Below, in pieces: positions 25,490 to 34,975 of a stretch of DNA of 64,000 nucleotides. The notes beneath the pieces were generated by a model. That model saw nothing but the letters and a program-made list of their open reading frames with translations. It was not told the DNA's origin and searched no databases. Each line of letters opens with the position of its first letter. The first letter of the stretch is position 1. Origin of the DNA: Brachybacterium kimchii (GTDB taxonomy: Bacteria > Actinomycetota > Actinomycetes > Actinomycetales > Dermabacteraceae); NCBI RefSeq assembly GCF_023373525.1, contig NZ_CP097218.1:3782001-3846000 (forward strand), in the 5' to 3' direction. The position numbers were made by a program, and so were the translations under genes.

Positions 25490-27760
25490 TCAGAGCGCGG
25501 CGGCGGTCTCGACGGCCTGGCGGATGGCGCGCTCGGCGTCGAGCTCGGCGGCGACGTCGGCTCCGCCGATGACATGCACGCGCGGCGCATCCTCGCCCTG
25601 CAGGGCGAGCAGCTCGTCGGCGAGGGTTCGCTCGGAGACCTGGCCCGCGCAGATCACGACGGTGTCCACGGCGATCACGCGCTCCCGGGACTCCGCGTCC
25701 TGCTCCTCGGGCCGGCCCTCGGGCTGTCCCTCGGTGACGTGCAGACCGAAGGCGTCCACGCTGCGGTAGGCGACGCCGCGGTGCTCGATGATCCCGGCGT
25801 GGCGCAGCTCGGCGCGGTGCACCCAGCCGGTCGTGCGGCCCAGTCCCTTCCCGATCTTCGAGCTCTTGCGCTGCAGCAGGTGCACCTCGCGGGGGCGGGC
25901 CGGTGCTGCGTGGGGATCGGCCACAACGGAGGACGTCGCCTCCGCCTGGGGAGGGTCCGCGACGGCGAGGGCCGACGGGGCGAGCCCGGCGGACGGCGTG
26001 GTCGGTGTCGATGCGGCCGACGGGGCGAGGCCTCCGCGGAACGCGGCCGGATCGGCCATTCCCCAGCGCTCGCGCCAGGCGGGCGGGTCCTCGGTGAGGG
26101 ACGGCTCGGGGGCGGTGAGGAACTCGGCGACGTCCACGCCGATGCCGCCGGCGCCGATGATGGCGACGCGCTCGCCGACCGCCGCGAGGGCCTCGTGGCG
26201 CGGCATCGAGAGCAGCTGGGCGTAGCTCAGCACCTGGGGGCCCTCGGCCCCGGCCTCGTTCGTCGACGTTCCGTCCGCGCCGTCGCGCGCCGCCGGTCCT
26301 TCCGCCGTCGCGAATCCGGGGAGATCCAGCACGCGCGGACGGACCCCGGTCGCGATGATGACGTCGTCGAAGCCGCGCAGGGCCTCCGCGTCGGGCCGCG
26401 TCTCGAGCTTCACGTCCACGCCCTCGGCGGCGAGCCGCGACTGCCAGGAGCGCAGCGCCTCGGCGTACGCCTCCTTGCCGGGGATGCGGGAGGCGAACAG
26501 GAACTGGCCCCCGAGCTGCGAGGACGCTTCGAACAGGGTGACCACGTGGCCGCGTTCGCCCGCGGCGACGGCGGCCTCGAGCCCTGCCGGTCCGCCGCCG
26601 ACGACCGCCACCTGCCGTCGGCGCGGCACCGGCGCGGGCAGCAGGGTCAGCTCGGTCTCGCGGGCGGCGCGCGGATTCACCAGGCAGCTCGCGCGCTCGC
26701 CGGAGAACACCTTGTCCAGGCACGCCTGGTTGCAGGAGATGCACGAGACGACCTCGCGCTCGCGCCCGCTCGCGAGCTTCGCGGGCAGCTGCGGATCGGC
26801 GAGGAGCTGGCGCGCCATGGAGACGAGGTCGGCGGACCCGTCGGCGATCACGGACTCGGCGAGGCGCGGGTCGTGCAGGCGGTTCGAGGCGACCACGGGC
26901 ACGTCGACGCTCGTCCGCAGACGTCGGCTGACCTCGACGAACGCGCCCGACGGCACGGACGTCGCGATCGTGGGGACGCGGGCCTCGTGCCAGCCGATCC
27001 CGGTGGAGAGCACGTCCACGCCGATCTCCTCGAGCGCGTGGGCGAGCGCGAGCGTCTCCTCCCAGTCCTGGCCCTCGGGCACGAGATCGAGCAGTGAGAT
27101 GCGGTAGGTGAGCAGGGCGCGCGGGCCGATCGCCTCGCGCACGGCGGTCGCGACGGCCAGCGGCACGGCGCGGCGGTCCTCGGCGGTGCGGCCGAAGCGG
27201 TCGCGCCGGCGGTTGGTGCGCGGGGCGAGGAACTGGTTGAGCAGGTATCCCTCGGACCCCATGATCTCGACGCCGTCGTACCCGGCCTCGACGCCCGCCC
27301 GCGCGGCCCGCGCGAAGTCGGCGATCGTGCGCCGCACCCCGGCGCGGGTGAGCGCCCGCGCGCGGAACGGGGTGATCGGGGACTTCCCGGCCGACGGTGC
27401 CGCCGCGAGGGGGTGGAAGGAGTACCGGCCCGCGTGCAGGAGCTGCAGGACGATGCGTCCGCCCGCCTCGTGGACGTCCCGCGTGACCAGGCGGTGCGTG
27501 TCCATCCGGCGCGGCCGGATCTGCGCACCGTGCGGGGTGAGGCGTCCGCTGAGGTTCGGCGAGTACCCGCCCGTGACGATCAGCCCGACGCCACCGCGGG
27601 CCCGCTCGGCGAGGTGCGCGGCGAGTTTCGGGGCGTCGGCCTCCTCATCCTCGAGACCGACGTGCATCGACCCCATGACCAGCCGGTTCGGCACGGTGAA
27701 CGGGCCCAGATCCAGGGGCGAGAGCAGATGCGGGAAGGAGCCCTGGGCGAGCTCGGGCAT
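25490..27760 (-). CDS. FadH-like NADH:flavin oxidoreductase / 2,4-dienoyl-CoA reductase
   Basis: This 756-residue fusion starts with an old-yellow-enzyme TIM barrel (LLHAGRYSFHP, GSEGYLLNQFLAPRTNRR). A 4Fe-4S cysteine set follows, CISCNQACLD then about eleven residues to a fourth Cys (RASCLVNPRA), and then FAD/NAD(P) Rossmann domains (VVGGGPAGLEAA, IIGAGGIGVDVAEFL). Family enzymes reduce 2,4-dienoyl-CoA or similar enones. It is about 80 residues longer than typical FadH because of two Ala/Pro-rich insertions in the C-terminal half, one with a repeated GLAPSA. GGAGG lies 5 nt before the ATG. Confidence 0.9.
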   Translation of the reverse strand: MPELAQGSFPHLLSPLDLGPFTVPNRLVMGSMHVGLEDEEADAPKLAAHLAERARGGVGLIVTGGYSPNLSGRLTPHGAQIRPRRMDTHRLVTRDVHEAGGRIVLQLLHAGRYSFHPLAAAPSAGKSPITPFRARALTRAGVRRTIADFARAARAGVEAGYDGVEIMGSEGYLLNQFLAPRTNRRRDRFGRTAEDRRAVPLAVATAVREAIGPRALLTYRISLLDLVPEGQDWEETLALAHALEEIGVDVLSTGIGWHEARVPTIATSVPSGAFVEVSRRLRTSVDVPVVASNRLHDPRLAESVIADGSADLVSMARQLLADPQLPAKLASGREREVVSCISCNQACLDKVFSGERASCLVNPRAARETELTLLPAPVPRRRQVAVVGGGPAGLEAAVAAGERGHVVTLFEASSQLGGQFLFASRIPGKEAYAEALRSWQSRLAAEGVDVKLETRPDAEALRGFDDVIIATGVRPRVLDLPGFATAEGPAARDGADGTSTNEAGAEGPQVLSYAQLLSMPRHEALAAVGERVAIIGAGGIGVDVAEFLTAPEPSLTEDPPAWRERWGMADPAAFRGGLAPSAASTPTTPSAGLAPSALAVADPPQAEATSSVVADPHAAPARPREVHLLQRKSSKIGKGLGRTTGWVHRAELRHAGIIEHRGVAYRSVDAFGLHVTEGQPEGRPEEQDAESRERVIAVDTVVICAGQVSERTLADELLALQGEDAPRVHVIGGADVAAELDAERAIRQAVETAAAL

Positions 27761-27945
27761 GGGGACCTCCAGTGGTCCGACGTGGGGGCGGCACGTGATG
27801 ACGTCTGGACGACGGCGTCGGGCGTCAGGACAGGCTACCTGCGGCATCGGTCCCGCGGGACCACGAGACACCGACGGTGTCACGCCCGCGCCGGACCACC
27901 GATATTCCGTGGACGCCCTGCTCACCGCGTGGTCGACTGGCGCTC

Positions 27946-29070
27946 ATGGAGATCACCGTCCGCCCGCTGAACGTCGACGAGCCCGGCATGCTCGAGCAGC
28001 TGAACGCGCTCGACGAGGCCAATGACCGCGACCTCTTCGGCGCGGTCGACAAGCACACCGTCGCCCAGCGCCGCGCGATCCTCGCCGACACCCCCTACTG
28101 GACCGTGCATCGCTGGGTCGCCGAGGTGGAGCCGATGGACGGCGGCGCGAGCGTCGTCGGCCTGTGCACGGTCCACCTGGCACGGAAGGAGAACCTCGAC
28201 GCCGTCGACCTGGGGCTCGTCGTCCACCCCGCCTATCGCGGGCACGGCGTCGCGACCGCCATGATCGAGCAGGCCCTGCTGCCCGCCATCGCCGCATCCG
28301 GCCGTCATCAGGTGTCCTACTGGGGCGAGATCCCCGCCGAGGGCGACCCCGACGACCCGGCCCTGCCCACCCGACGCATCGCCGCGCGTCTCGGCCTGGA
28401 GCGCAGGACGATGGGCGTCTGCCGCACCCTCGCCCTCCCGGTCCCGACGTCTCTGCTCGACGAGCTCGCCGCCGAGGCCGCCGAGAAGACCGACGGGTAC
28501 GAGATCCGCCTGTGGGACGACGCGATTCCCGAGGAGCACCTCGCCTCGTTCGGCATCGTGCTGCGCCAGCTCGATCTCGACGACCCCGACGAGGACTTCG
28601 AGTACGAGGCGCCGCAGTACACGCCCGAGCGGATCCGCACCTTCGAGAAGCGCCGGGCCGACGCGGGCACCCGCGTGCTGATCGCCGTCGCCCTGGCGCC
28701 CGACGGGTCCATCGCCGCCCACAGCGAGATCCACGTCCAGGGCTCGGCGGGCACGACGGTCGGCTGGCAGGAGAACACGCTGGTCATGCCCGGCCACCGC
28801 GGCCATCGCCTGGGCCTCGCTCTGAAGGTCGCCAATCATCGTCGGCTCACGCAGGCGTTCCCCGACCTCGAGCGCCTGGTCACCTGGAACTCGCACGTGA
28901 ACCCCTGGATGATCAGCATCAACGAGAAGCTCGGCTACGAGATCGCCTTCCGAGAGATCGGCTTCCAGGGCGAGGCACGGGTCGGCGGGGCCGACGGGGA
29001 GCGGGTCGACGAGACGCGGGCTGATGAGCTTCGGGATCCCGTCACCTCTGTCCCTCCCGCCCGCGGCTGA
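27946..29070 (+). CDS. Tandem-GNAT acetyltransferase
   Basis: This 374-residue protein has two GNAT folds. The first has the acetyl-CoA loop VHPAYRGHGVATAM (about residues 90-105). The second has MPGHRGHRLGLALK and ends TWNSHVNPWMISINEKLGYE. Similar actinobacterial double-GNAT proteins include mycothiol-synthase-like and antibiotic-modifying enzymes; the substrate is unknown. The ATG at 27946 starts the first strand (MEITVRPL). It diverges from the FadH-like gene. Confidence 0.85.
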   Translation: MEITVRPLNVDEPGMLEQLNALDEANDRDLFGAVDKHTVAQRRAILADTPYWTVHRWVAEVEPMDGGASVVGLCTVHLARKENLDAVDLGLVVHPAYRGHGVATAMIEQALLPAIAASGRHQVSYWGEIPAEGDPDDPALPTRRIAARLGLERRTMGVCRTLALPVPTSLLDELAAEAAEKTDGYEIRLWDDAIPEEHLASFGIVLRQLDLDDPDEDFEYEAPQYTPERIRTFEKRRADAGTRVLIAVALAPDGSIAAHSEIHVQGSAGTTVGWQENTLVMPGHRGHRLGLALKVANHRRLTQAFPDLERLVTWNSHVNPWMISINEKLGYEIAFREIGFQGEARVGGADGERVDETRADELRDPVTSVPPARG

Positions 29071-29155
29071 GACCGCCGTTACCCCGACCGCCACGGGTGC
29101 CTGATGCACAGGTGAACGAGGGTTGAACACCCTCGTCGGCCCCGGATCGCGACCG

Positions 29156-29161
29156 TACGAT
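29156..29161 (+). promoter_or_regulatory. -10 element of leaderless DUF218 gene
   Basis: TACGAT ends 6 nt before the GTG at 29168, which has no Shine-Dalgarno. This supports that GTG over an upstream TTG in the same frame. Confidence 0.45.
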
Positions 29162-29167
29162 CACTGC

Positions 29168-29920
29168 GTGCCCTCCGCATCGCAGGTCCGCCCCCGCTGC
29201 TTCCGACGCAGCGCCCGCCGTGAACGGCGCGCGCTGCGCGGCACGCCGGTCGGTGCGCGGCCGGTCGCGGTCCTGCCCGTCGTCGGCGCGGGACTCGTGC
29301 TCCTCGCCGCCGGCGTCCTCGCCGCGGGAGAGATCCTCTCCGCCCGCGCGGCTCGTGCCGAGCGCGCGCAGCTGGGAGACGGACCGACGGGCGCAGGGCC
29401 GACGGGGGAGGGCCCGAGGGGCGAGAGCGAGACCTTCCGCGAGGTCATCGTGGTGCTGGGCTACGGCAATCCCGGCCGCCGCATCAACGCGGTGAACCGC
29501 TGGCGGGTCGACGTGGGCCTGCGCTCCCGGGACCCGCGGGCAGCCAGGAGCCTGCTCGTGTTGGCCGGCGGCGCCGTGCACGGAGAGATCTCCGAGGCTG
29601 AGCACATGGCCCGCTTCGCACGCGCCGAGCGCGGCTACTCCGGGCCCCTCGTCCTCGAGGATGAGAGCGTCACCACCTGGCAGAACGTGCGCAACGTGCT
29701 CCCGCTGCTCGAGGACGCCGATCGCATCGTGCTCGCGAGCGACCCCCTGCACTCCGTGCGCGCCGAGGGGTTCCTGCGCACCCTGCGCCCTGATCTCGCG
29801 GCCCGCCTCGCGCCCGCCGAGGGCAACCGGCTCGGGGAGCAGATCCTCCGTAAGCCCGCCTTCGTCGTGATGGGGCTGGAGGGACTGCGTCGCGCCCGGC
29901 GCGACGGGCTCCTCGCCTGA
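29168..29920 (+). CDS. YdcF/SanA-like (DUF218) membrane-anchored protein
   Basis: This 250-residue protein has a basic N-terminus, one transmembrane helix (about residues 35-60) and a DUF218 domain: VIVVLGYGNPG, LAGGAVHGEISEAEHM and LEDESVTTWQNVRN. DUF218 proteins of the SanA/ElyC/YdcF type act at the envelope or bind nucleotides; the exact role is unknown. It converges on the phosphotransferase gene with an 11-bp gap. Confidence 0.85.
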   Translation: MPSASQVRPRCFRRSARRERRALRGTPVGARPVAVLPVVGAGLVLLAAGVLAAGEILSARAARAERAQLGDGPTGAGPTGEGPRGESETFREVIVVLGYGNPGRRINAVNRWRVDVGLRSRDPRAARSLLVLAGGAVHGEISEAEHMARFARAERGYSGPLVLEDESVTTWQNVRNVLPLLEDADRIVLASDPLHSVRAEGFLRTLRPDLAARLAPAEGNRLGEQILRKPAFVVMGLEGLRRARRDGLLA

Positions 29921-29931
29921 TCCGTCTCGCG

Positions 29932-30855
29932 TCACGCCAGCACGGGGTCCTCCAGCAGCCGCCCGAGCGTCGTGCGGCCGAGGTCGGCCATCGCCGGCAG
30001 CGTGCTCTCGTAGTACCAGACCAGTCCCAGCGCCTGCTCGAGCGCCCAGGCGGCCCCACGCGCCCACTGCAGATCGGATGCCCTCAGCTGCTCGCGCAGC
30101 ACCGACCTTCTCTCCGCATCGAGCAGGTGCCAGGCGACCACGAGGTCCAGTGCGGGATCGGCGGGTCCGAATCCACCAGTGTCCAGCACACCGACCAGGC
30201 GGGGTGCGGTGCCGGTCCCGTCGACCCCATCGACCAGGAGGTTCGCGGGGATCAGGTCGCCGTGGCACAGGGCGTCGGGGTCCTCGCGCGGGAGGCAGCG
30301 GGCGCGCTCCCACATCCGGCGGAGCCGGTCGACGGGAAGCAGGTGCTCGCTGCGGTGCAGGCAGTGGGCGACCCAGTCGTCGTGGTCCGCCAGGCGGCCG
30401 CCGCGGCCGCTCCCGGAGAACCGGCGCTCACCAGGGTCCGCGTCGCGCAGTGTCCCGATCAGTGCGGCGAGCTGGCGGGCGATGGTGGCGCGGTGCTCGA
30501 GCCCGCGCGGCGTCGCCGAGGTCCCGGGCACCCAGGTCTGCAGGGTCCAGGGGAGCGGGAACCCCGGCCCCGGATCTCCCACCCCCTCCGGGACGGGCGC
30601 GCGCAGCGGGCTCGCACGGGCGAACTCCGCCATCGCGCGCTGCTCCCGTTCGAGATCCCGACGCACCTGCTCCACCTCGCCCCGCCGACGGGGGAAACGG
30701 GCCGCGAGGGAGTCGCCGATCCGCACGATGTGGCTGGTCGTGCCGGCCGCGGGCAGGATGCGGAGTGGACATTCCGCGAGATCCGGTCGCTGAGCGACGA
30801 GGCGCTCGGCGACGACCTCGGCCGTCAGCGGGATCTCGTCCTCGTGCACGCTCAC
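29932..30855 (-). CDS. Aminoglycoside-phosphotransferase-fold (APH) kinase
   Basis: This 307-residue APH-family kinase has the catalytic loop CHGDLIPANLLVD and a metal-binding DTGG in place of the usual DFG-like motif (VGVLDTGGFGPADPALDL). The N-terminal lobe includes GTTSHIVRIGDSLAARFPR. It phosphorylates an antibiotic or small metabolite; resistance cannot be assumed. The GTG at 30855 is chosen because a TAGCGT hexamer ends 7 nt before it. An ATG eight codons upstream is the alternative. Confidence 0.87.
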   Translation of the reverse strand: MSVHEDEIPLTAEVVAERLVAQRPDLAECPLRILPAAGTTSHIVRIGDSLAARFPRRRGEVEQVRRDLEREQRAMAEFARASPLRAPVPEGVGDPGPGFPLPWTLQTWVPGTSATPRGLEHRATIARQLAALIGTLRDADPGERRFSGSGRGGRLADHDDWVAHCLHRSEHLLPVDRLRRMWERARCLPREDPDALCHGDLIPANLLVDGVDGTGTAPRLVGVLDTGGFGPADPALDLVVAWHLLDAERRSVLREQLRASDLQWARGAAWALEQALGLVWYYESTLPAMADLGRTTLGRLLEDPVLA

Positions 30856-30862
30856 CCCGCGG

Positions 30863-30868
30863 ACGCTA
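30863..30868 (-). promoter_or_regulatory. -10 element of leaderless APH gene
   Basis: TAGCGT (minus strand) ends 7 nt before the GTG at 30855. Confidence 0.35.
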
Positions 30869-31034
30869 CGGACCCGCATGTCGCGGGTCCATCGGATATC
30901 CCACCGGGCGCGATCACGCGCAGTCCGACGAATCCCCGACAGGCACCCGCCAGATGCTCGATGGGCCCCTCGCCGACGCCTCGACCAGCCTCCCTGGACT
31001 CCGGCTCGACGCCGCGAGAGGATCGGACACGAGG

Positions 31035-31625
31035 ATGCACCCGAGGCGCGACGACGCGACGCGAGCAGCAGAGAGTGCACCCACCCGCGAGGAGGCTCAG
31101 ATGATCCGGGACGGCAAATGGGTCGACGGCGCCATCGAGGAGGCCATGGCCCGCGGCGACTTCGACGATCTCCCCGGCAGCGGCAAGCCCCTGAAGCTGC
31201 CCACCCATCACGACCCCGACTGGTGGATCAAGCAGCGCATCGCCGAGGGCGAGGTCGATCCGTCCGCGATGCTGCCCACGGTGGTGGTGCTGCGACGCGA
31301 GTACGCGGCGCGCGACGAGACCCTGGTCGAGCTCCCCGACGAGGCGGCGGTCCGCGCCTACGCCGAGGACTTCACGAAGCGGGTGATGGACGACCGGCTC
31401 GAACACCCCATGGCCCGCATGATCTCCCCGACCCTGGAGACCGACGAGGCGCTGGCGCGCTGGCTGGAGCTGCGCACGGCGCGGGCGGAGCAGGAGCGCG
31501 CGCAGTTCGAGGCGGACCGCGCGTCGGCCGCCGCGTCACCGCGGCGAACCTCCTGGTGGCGCAGGATCCTGGGCCGGAGGGACGCGGGTCACGAGACCTC
31601 TCCGAGCACGCCCGCCGGGCCGTAG
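31035..31625 (+). CDS. DUF1992 (DnaJ-homologue) protein
   Basis: This 196-residue protein has the DUF1992 core GAIEEAMARGDFDDLPGSGKPL followed by WWIKQRIAEGE, and a basic Ser/Thr-rich tail (WWRRILGRRD). Members are annotated as DnaJ-like, but no J-domain HPD is present here, so a co-chaperone role is unproven. The ATG at 31035 lacks a clear Shine-Dalgarno. It starts 20 nt before and in line with the downstream HAD gene. Confidence 0.85.
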   Translation: MHPRRDDATRAAESAPTREEAQMIRDGKWVDGAIEEAMARGDFDDLPGSGKPLKLPTHHDPDWWIKQRIAEGEVDPSAMLPTVVVLRREYAARDETLVELPDEAAVRAYAEDFTKRVMDDRLEHPMARMISPTLETDEALARWLELRTARAEQERAQFEADRASAAASPRRTSWWRRILGRRDAGHETSPSTPAGP

Positions 31626-31632
31626 TCGCCCG

Positions 31633-31638
31633 TAGACT
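31633..31638 (+). promoter_or_regulatory. -10 element of leaderless HAD gene
   Basis: TAGACT ends 6 nt before the ATG at 31645, with no Shine-Dalgarno between. Confidence 0.45.
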
Positions 31639-31644
31639 CGGGGC

Positions 31645-32457
31645 ATGTCCCCGGTCCGTCTGGTCGCCTCCGATCTGGATGGCACTCTGCTCGACGACGC
31701 GGGCGCCCTCACCGAGCGCACCGCCCGCACCTGGCGGGCCCTGTGGGACCACGAGATCGAGACGGTGCTGGTCACGGCACGCCCGCCGCGCTGGGTCGAC
31801 GCGCTGGCGGGGATCACCGGCGCCCACGGCGTGGTGCTCTGCCTGAACGGCGCCTTCGTCTACGACGCGGCGAACCGGCGCGTGCGCAGCCACCACGCGA
31901 TCGCGCCGGGAACGGTGCAGGAGATCGCGGCGCGGCTGCGCCAGATCCCCGGCATCCGCTTCAGCGCCGAGCTCGCCGGCGGCGCGCACCGCGAACCCGA
32001 CTATCTGGGCGGCACCCCGGCGGGTGTGCTGCGCACGGAGGCGGCGTCCGTCGGCCCGATCGAAGAGGTCCCCGGCCCTGTGGGGAAGCTCCTGGCCCGC
32101 AGCGACGAGCTGGGGGAGCGGGAGTTCCTGGCGAGGGTCCGGGTGCTGCTCGGGGACATGGCGCTGCTGTCGACCTCGTGCGAGGGCGGTCTCGCCGAGA
32201 TCGGACCGTCGGGCGTGACCAAGGCGCGGGCCCTGGAGACATGGTGCGCGGACCTCGGCATCAGCGCGGGCGAGGTCTGGGCCTTCGGCGACATGCCCAA
32301 CGACATCCCCATGCTGGAGTGGGCGGGCACCGGCTGGGCCGTCGCGAACGCCCATCCGGACGTGCTCGCGGTCGCCGATCGCGTGTGCGCCGAGAACAGC
32401 GCCGACGGCGTCGCCGAGGCCCTCGAGAGCCTGCTGCCCGAGCCCGCAGGCGCGTGA
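31645..32457 (+). CDS. Cof-type HAD hydrolase
   Basis: This 270-residue HAD phosphatase has motif I SDLDGTLLDD (residues 7-16), motif II LVTARPPRW, a cap domain and motif IV AFGDMPNDIPMLEWAG. It is expected to dephosphorylate small phosphorylated metabolites; the substrate is unknown. It is the second Cof-like HAD in the window (see 24538-25359) and only weakly similar to the first. Its stop lies 16 bp from the convergent neighbour. Confidence 0.92.
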   Translation: MSPVRLVASDLDGTLLDDAGALTERTARTWRALWDHEIETVLVTARPPRWVDALAGITGAHGVVLCLNGAFVYDAANRRVRSHHAIAPGTVQEIAARLRQIPGIRFSAELAGGAHREPDYLGGTPAGVLRTEAASVGPIEEVPGPVGKLLARSDELGEREFLARVRVLLGDMALLSTSCEGGLAEIGPSGVTKARALETWCADLGISAGEVWAFGDMPNDIPMLEWAGTGWAVANAHPDVLAVADRVCAENSADGVAEALESLLPEPAGA

Positions 32458-32473
32458 ACGCGCCCGCTCGCGC

Positions 32474-33367
32474 TCAGTCCACGCCCTGGGCGACGCGCTC
32501 CCGCACCGCCCGCACGGCCGCCGCATCCCCCGTGAGGTCGACGCTCTGCTGGCCGTCCTCGAGCACGTCCAGCGCACGCTCCCTGCCCCACAGCCACAGG
32601 TAGAGCGCCGGGGCGAGACCGCTCGCGACCGCGCGGGGCAGGGCGCCGACGGTGTCGGACGACGCGTCCCTGCTGCCCTGGCTTCCGGCGGACAGCGGGC
32701 GGCCGAGCAGCTGCGAGAGCTCCTTACCGTCGCGCGGCCGGGTCCCGTGCCAGCGCGCGATCTCGACCTCGATGCCCGCGCCGGTCCCGTCGCCCTGGCC
32801 GTCGCGCACCTGCAGGGTGAGCACGGCGAGCGGCTCGACCTCCGCCCACTCGGGGATCCAGTCCCAGCTCGCTGCCCACATGACGCCGACCGCGTGATCG
32901 ATGCCGTCGGTCGCGACGTCCTCGCTGATCGCGGTGACGGGCAGGTTCGCGGTGAGCTGCGCGTCGACGCGGTGCACGGTCGCCTCGTGCACCTGCATGC
33001 GCCGGGTGAAGCCGACGGTCTGGTCGGCGGGGAACCACGACCAGCAGGCCTCGGCGCCGCCGCGCGTGGTGAGCTGCGCGAGGAGCGCGGCGGTCGCCTG
33101 CTCGCGCCGTTCGACGAGCTGGTTGCGGGCGCCGGGGCCCTCGGGGCGCGGCGCCTGCGCGGCGTCGACCGCGTCGGCGTCGTCCTCGGTGAGAGCGCCG
33201 GTGCCCAGCACGCCGGCCCAGAACTCGTGCACCTCGGTGAGGTGCCACAGCAGATCGACGGAGGTCCAGTCGGGACAGGTGGGAACGGGGGCGGAGGGGT
33301 CCGGTCCGCGCAGGGCGTCGGCGAAGCGCTCGGCCTCCTCGGCGATGAGGTCTGTGGCCTGAGTCAT
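32474..33367 (-). CDS. Maleylpyruvate-isomerase-fold (DinB/MDMPI) protein
   Basis: This 297-residue protein has the mycothiol-dependent maleylpyruvate-isomerase N-terminal domain (VPTCPDWTSVDLLWHLTEVHEFW, His ligands in HLTEVH and QVHEATVHRVDA) and a C-terminal sterol-carrier-like region ending in LWLWGRERALDVL. Such actinobacterial proteins are putative metal- and mycothiol-dependent enzymes; the substrate is unknown. The ATG at 33367 is preferred over a TTG four codons upstream. Confidence 0.85.
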   Translation of the reverse strand: MTQATDLIAEEAERFADALRGPDPSAPVPTCPDWTSVDLLWHLTEVHEFWAGVLGTGALTEDDADAVDAAQAPRPEGPGARNQLVERREQATAALLAQLTTRGGAEACWSWFPADQTVGFTRRMQVHEATVHRVDAQLTANLPVTAISEDVATDGIDHAVGVMWAASWDWIPEWAEVEPLAVLTLQVRDGQGDGTGAGIEVEIARWHGTRPRDGKELSQLLGRPLSAGSQGSRDASSDTVGALPRAVASGLAPALYLWLWGRERALDVLEDGQQSVDLTGDAAAVRAVRERVAQGVD

Positions 33368-33453
33368 ACGACCAGTCAATCACTCCGCGGGACAGCGGGC
33401 AACGGAGATCCGGCCCGCCCCTCCGCCCCGGGGCGGCGCCGCGGTCCGGGTGA

Positions 33454-34815
33454 TCAGCTCTCGCGGAGCGCGTCGAGCGTGAGCAGGACGTTCGCCGCCG
33501 TCCAGGCCAGCGGGGCGACCGCGGCCGGCGAGCCGTCGGCGAGAACCTTCTCCGGCAGCGACCCGTCCCGCGTGCGGTGCTGATCGAGCCATTCGAGCAG
33601 GTCGCGCGCCCCGTCGGCGTCGCCCGCGCGGGCGAGGCCGAGGGCGAGCAGCGAGGTCGAGGGCGTCCAGCTGACCCCGTCGCGGCGCCAGCGCGCACCG
33701 GGGGCGATGCCGCCCGCGGGCCGTGCCAGGGATGTGCGCAGCGCGCGCAGCTGGTCGGGCCCGACGATGCCGTGGCTGCCGGTCGCATCGAGGAAGGCGA
33801 GGGCGGAGTCGGCGCCGCCGCTGCGGGCTCGGCGCTGGAAGCCATGGGGGCCGAAGGAGGTGACGAGGACGCGGCGGAATGCCTCCGCCCCGTCCCTCTC
33901 GGCTCCCTCCCCGTCGAGCCGCCCGGCGGCCTCGAGGCCCGCGAGCGTCGAGGCCATGATCCCGAGCGTCACCGCGCGCTCGCTGACCTCCCAGTAGTCG
34001 GGGGAGACCGGCGGCAGCTGGGTGCCGTGGTCGGTGGCGCGCAGCAGGGCGTCGCGGCTGGTCATGAGCAGGGGATCGAGGCGGCGTCGCGCCGACGCCC
34101 GGGCGCTCCCGGACTGCGTGCCGATCACCTCGGCGGCGGCCCAGAGCGCGAGGCCCGTGCCGTCGAACTGGCGGGGGCGCTCGTCCGGGGCCTCGCCGGT
34201 GGTGGGCGAGTAGCGGGCCTCGAACCAGCCGTCGGCCGACTGCAGATCCTGCAGATGGGCGAGGTGGTCCAGGGCCGTGTCCGCATGGCCGATGCGCGCG
34301 AGGGCGACCGCGCAGAAGGCGGTGTCTCGGGGCCAGATGTAGCGCCAGCTCGTCGACCAGCCGGCGACCGGGGCCGGCAGGCCGTCGCTGAGCGTCCACA
34401 GGTCCCAGACCGCGCTGCGCGCGAGATCGGCGAAGTCGTCGGGGACCTCGGCGAGCCAGGTCTCGGCGCGGCCGACGAACGAGTCGGCCCGGCGGGCGGC
34501 GGGGGAGTCGGCGGGTGTCCCCGCGAGCAGCCGGGTGCCGGGCTCGAGGCGGGGCGAGGAGTCGGCTGATCCGGCCGAGCCCGAGCCCGACGGCGGGGCG
34601 AGGAGGGTGCGCCGGCCATCCCCGTCGACGGCCACGGTGCTCGAGTACAACGAGATCTCCGCGTTGCCCGGCAGATGCGCGCTGAGCAGGCGGTGCGCCC
34701 CGGCGCCGAGCCCGCCGAGGGCGATCACGGCGCCCCCTGCACCGAGGGTCTGCAGCGCGCGGCGGCGCGTGGGCCGGGGTGTCGGGGTGTCCGGGAGCGC
34801 GGAGTCATGCGTCAT
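33454..34815 (-). CDS. Exported GH15-like (glucoamylase-fold) protein
   Basis: This 453-residue protein has a twin-arginine-type signal (TRRRALQTLGAGGAVIALGG, about residues 16-35). An alpha/alpha-toroid domain follows with WRYIWPRDTAFCAVAL and a C-terminal DGSLPEKVL then APLAWTAANVLL. Both segments match the GH15 glucoamylase/trehalase pattern. It is probably exported folded and acts on an alpha-glucoside, but hydrolytic activity is inferred. A short CCGCCCC/GGGGCGG palindrome lies just after the stop. Confidence 0.75.
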   Translation of the reverse strand: MTHDSALPDTPTPRPTRRRALQTLGAGGAVIALGGLGAGAHRLLSAHLPGNAEISLYSSTVAVDGDGRRTLLAPPSGSGSAGSADSSPRLEPGTRLLAGTPADSPAARRADSFVGRAETWLAEVPDDFADLARSAVWDLWTLSDGLPAPVAGWSTSWRYIWPRDTAFCAVALARIGHADTALDHLAHLQDLQSADGWFEARYSPTTGEAPDERPRQFDGTGLALWAAAEVIGTQSGSARASARRRLDPLLMTSRDALLRATDHGTQLPPVSPDYWEVSERAVTLGIMASTLAGLEAAGRLDGEGAERDGAEAFRRVLVTSFGPHGFQRRARSGGADSALAFLDATGSHGIVGPDQLRALRTSLARPAGGIAPGARWRRDGVSWTPSTSLLALGLARAGDADGARDLLEWLDQHRTRDGSLPEKVLADGSPAAVAPLAWTAANVLLTLDALRES

Positions 34816-34961
34816 CGAGCCCCCTTCCCTGCTCGGATCAGTATGCCGGAGAGCCGTGGTCCGCGCGCGTCGGGACGGTGGGGCAGAGGCGCGGCAGACG
34901 GGCGCGAGCGGATCGCCGACGACGGCCGGGCGACGGTCGATGCCCGGCGGACGACGGGACG

Positions 34962-34967
34962 TACCGT
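34962..34967 (+). promoter_or_regulatory. -10 element of leaderless methyltransferase gene
   Basis: TACCGT ends 8 nt before the ATG at 34976, which lacks a Shine-Dalgarno. Confidence 0.35.
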
Positions 34968-34975
34968 AGGACCGC

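Noticed and set aside
29932-30855. Aminoglycoside resistance gene
   Set aside because: The APH fold is shared by many metabolic kinases, and nothing in sequence or context shows antibiotic specificity.
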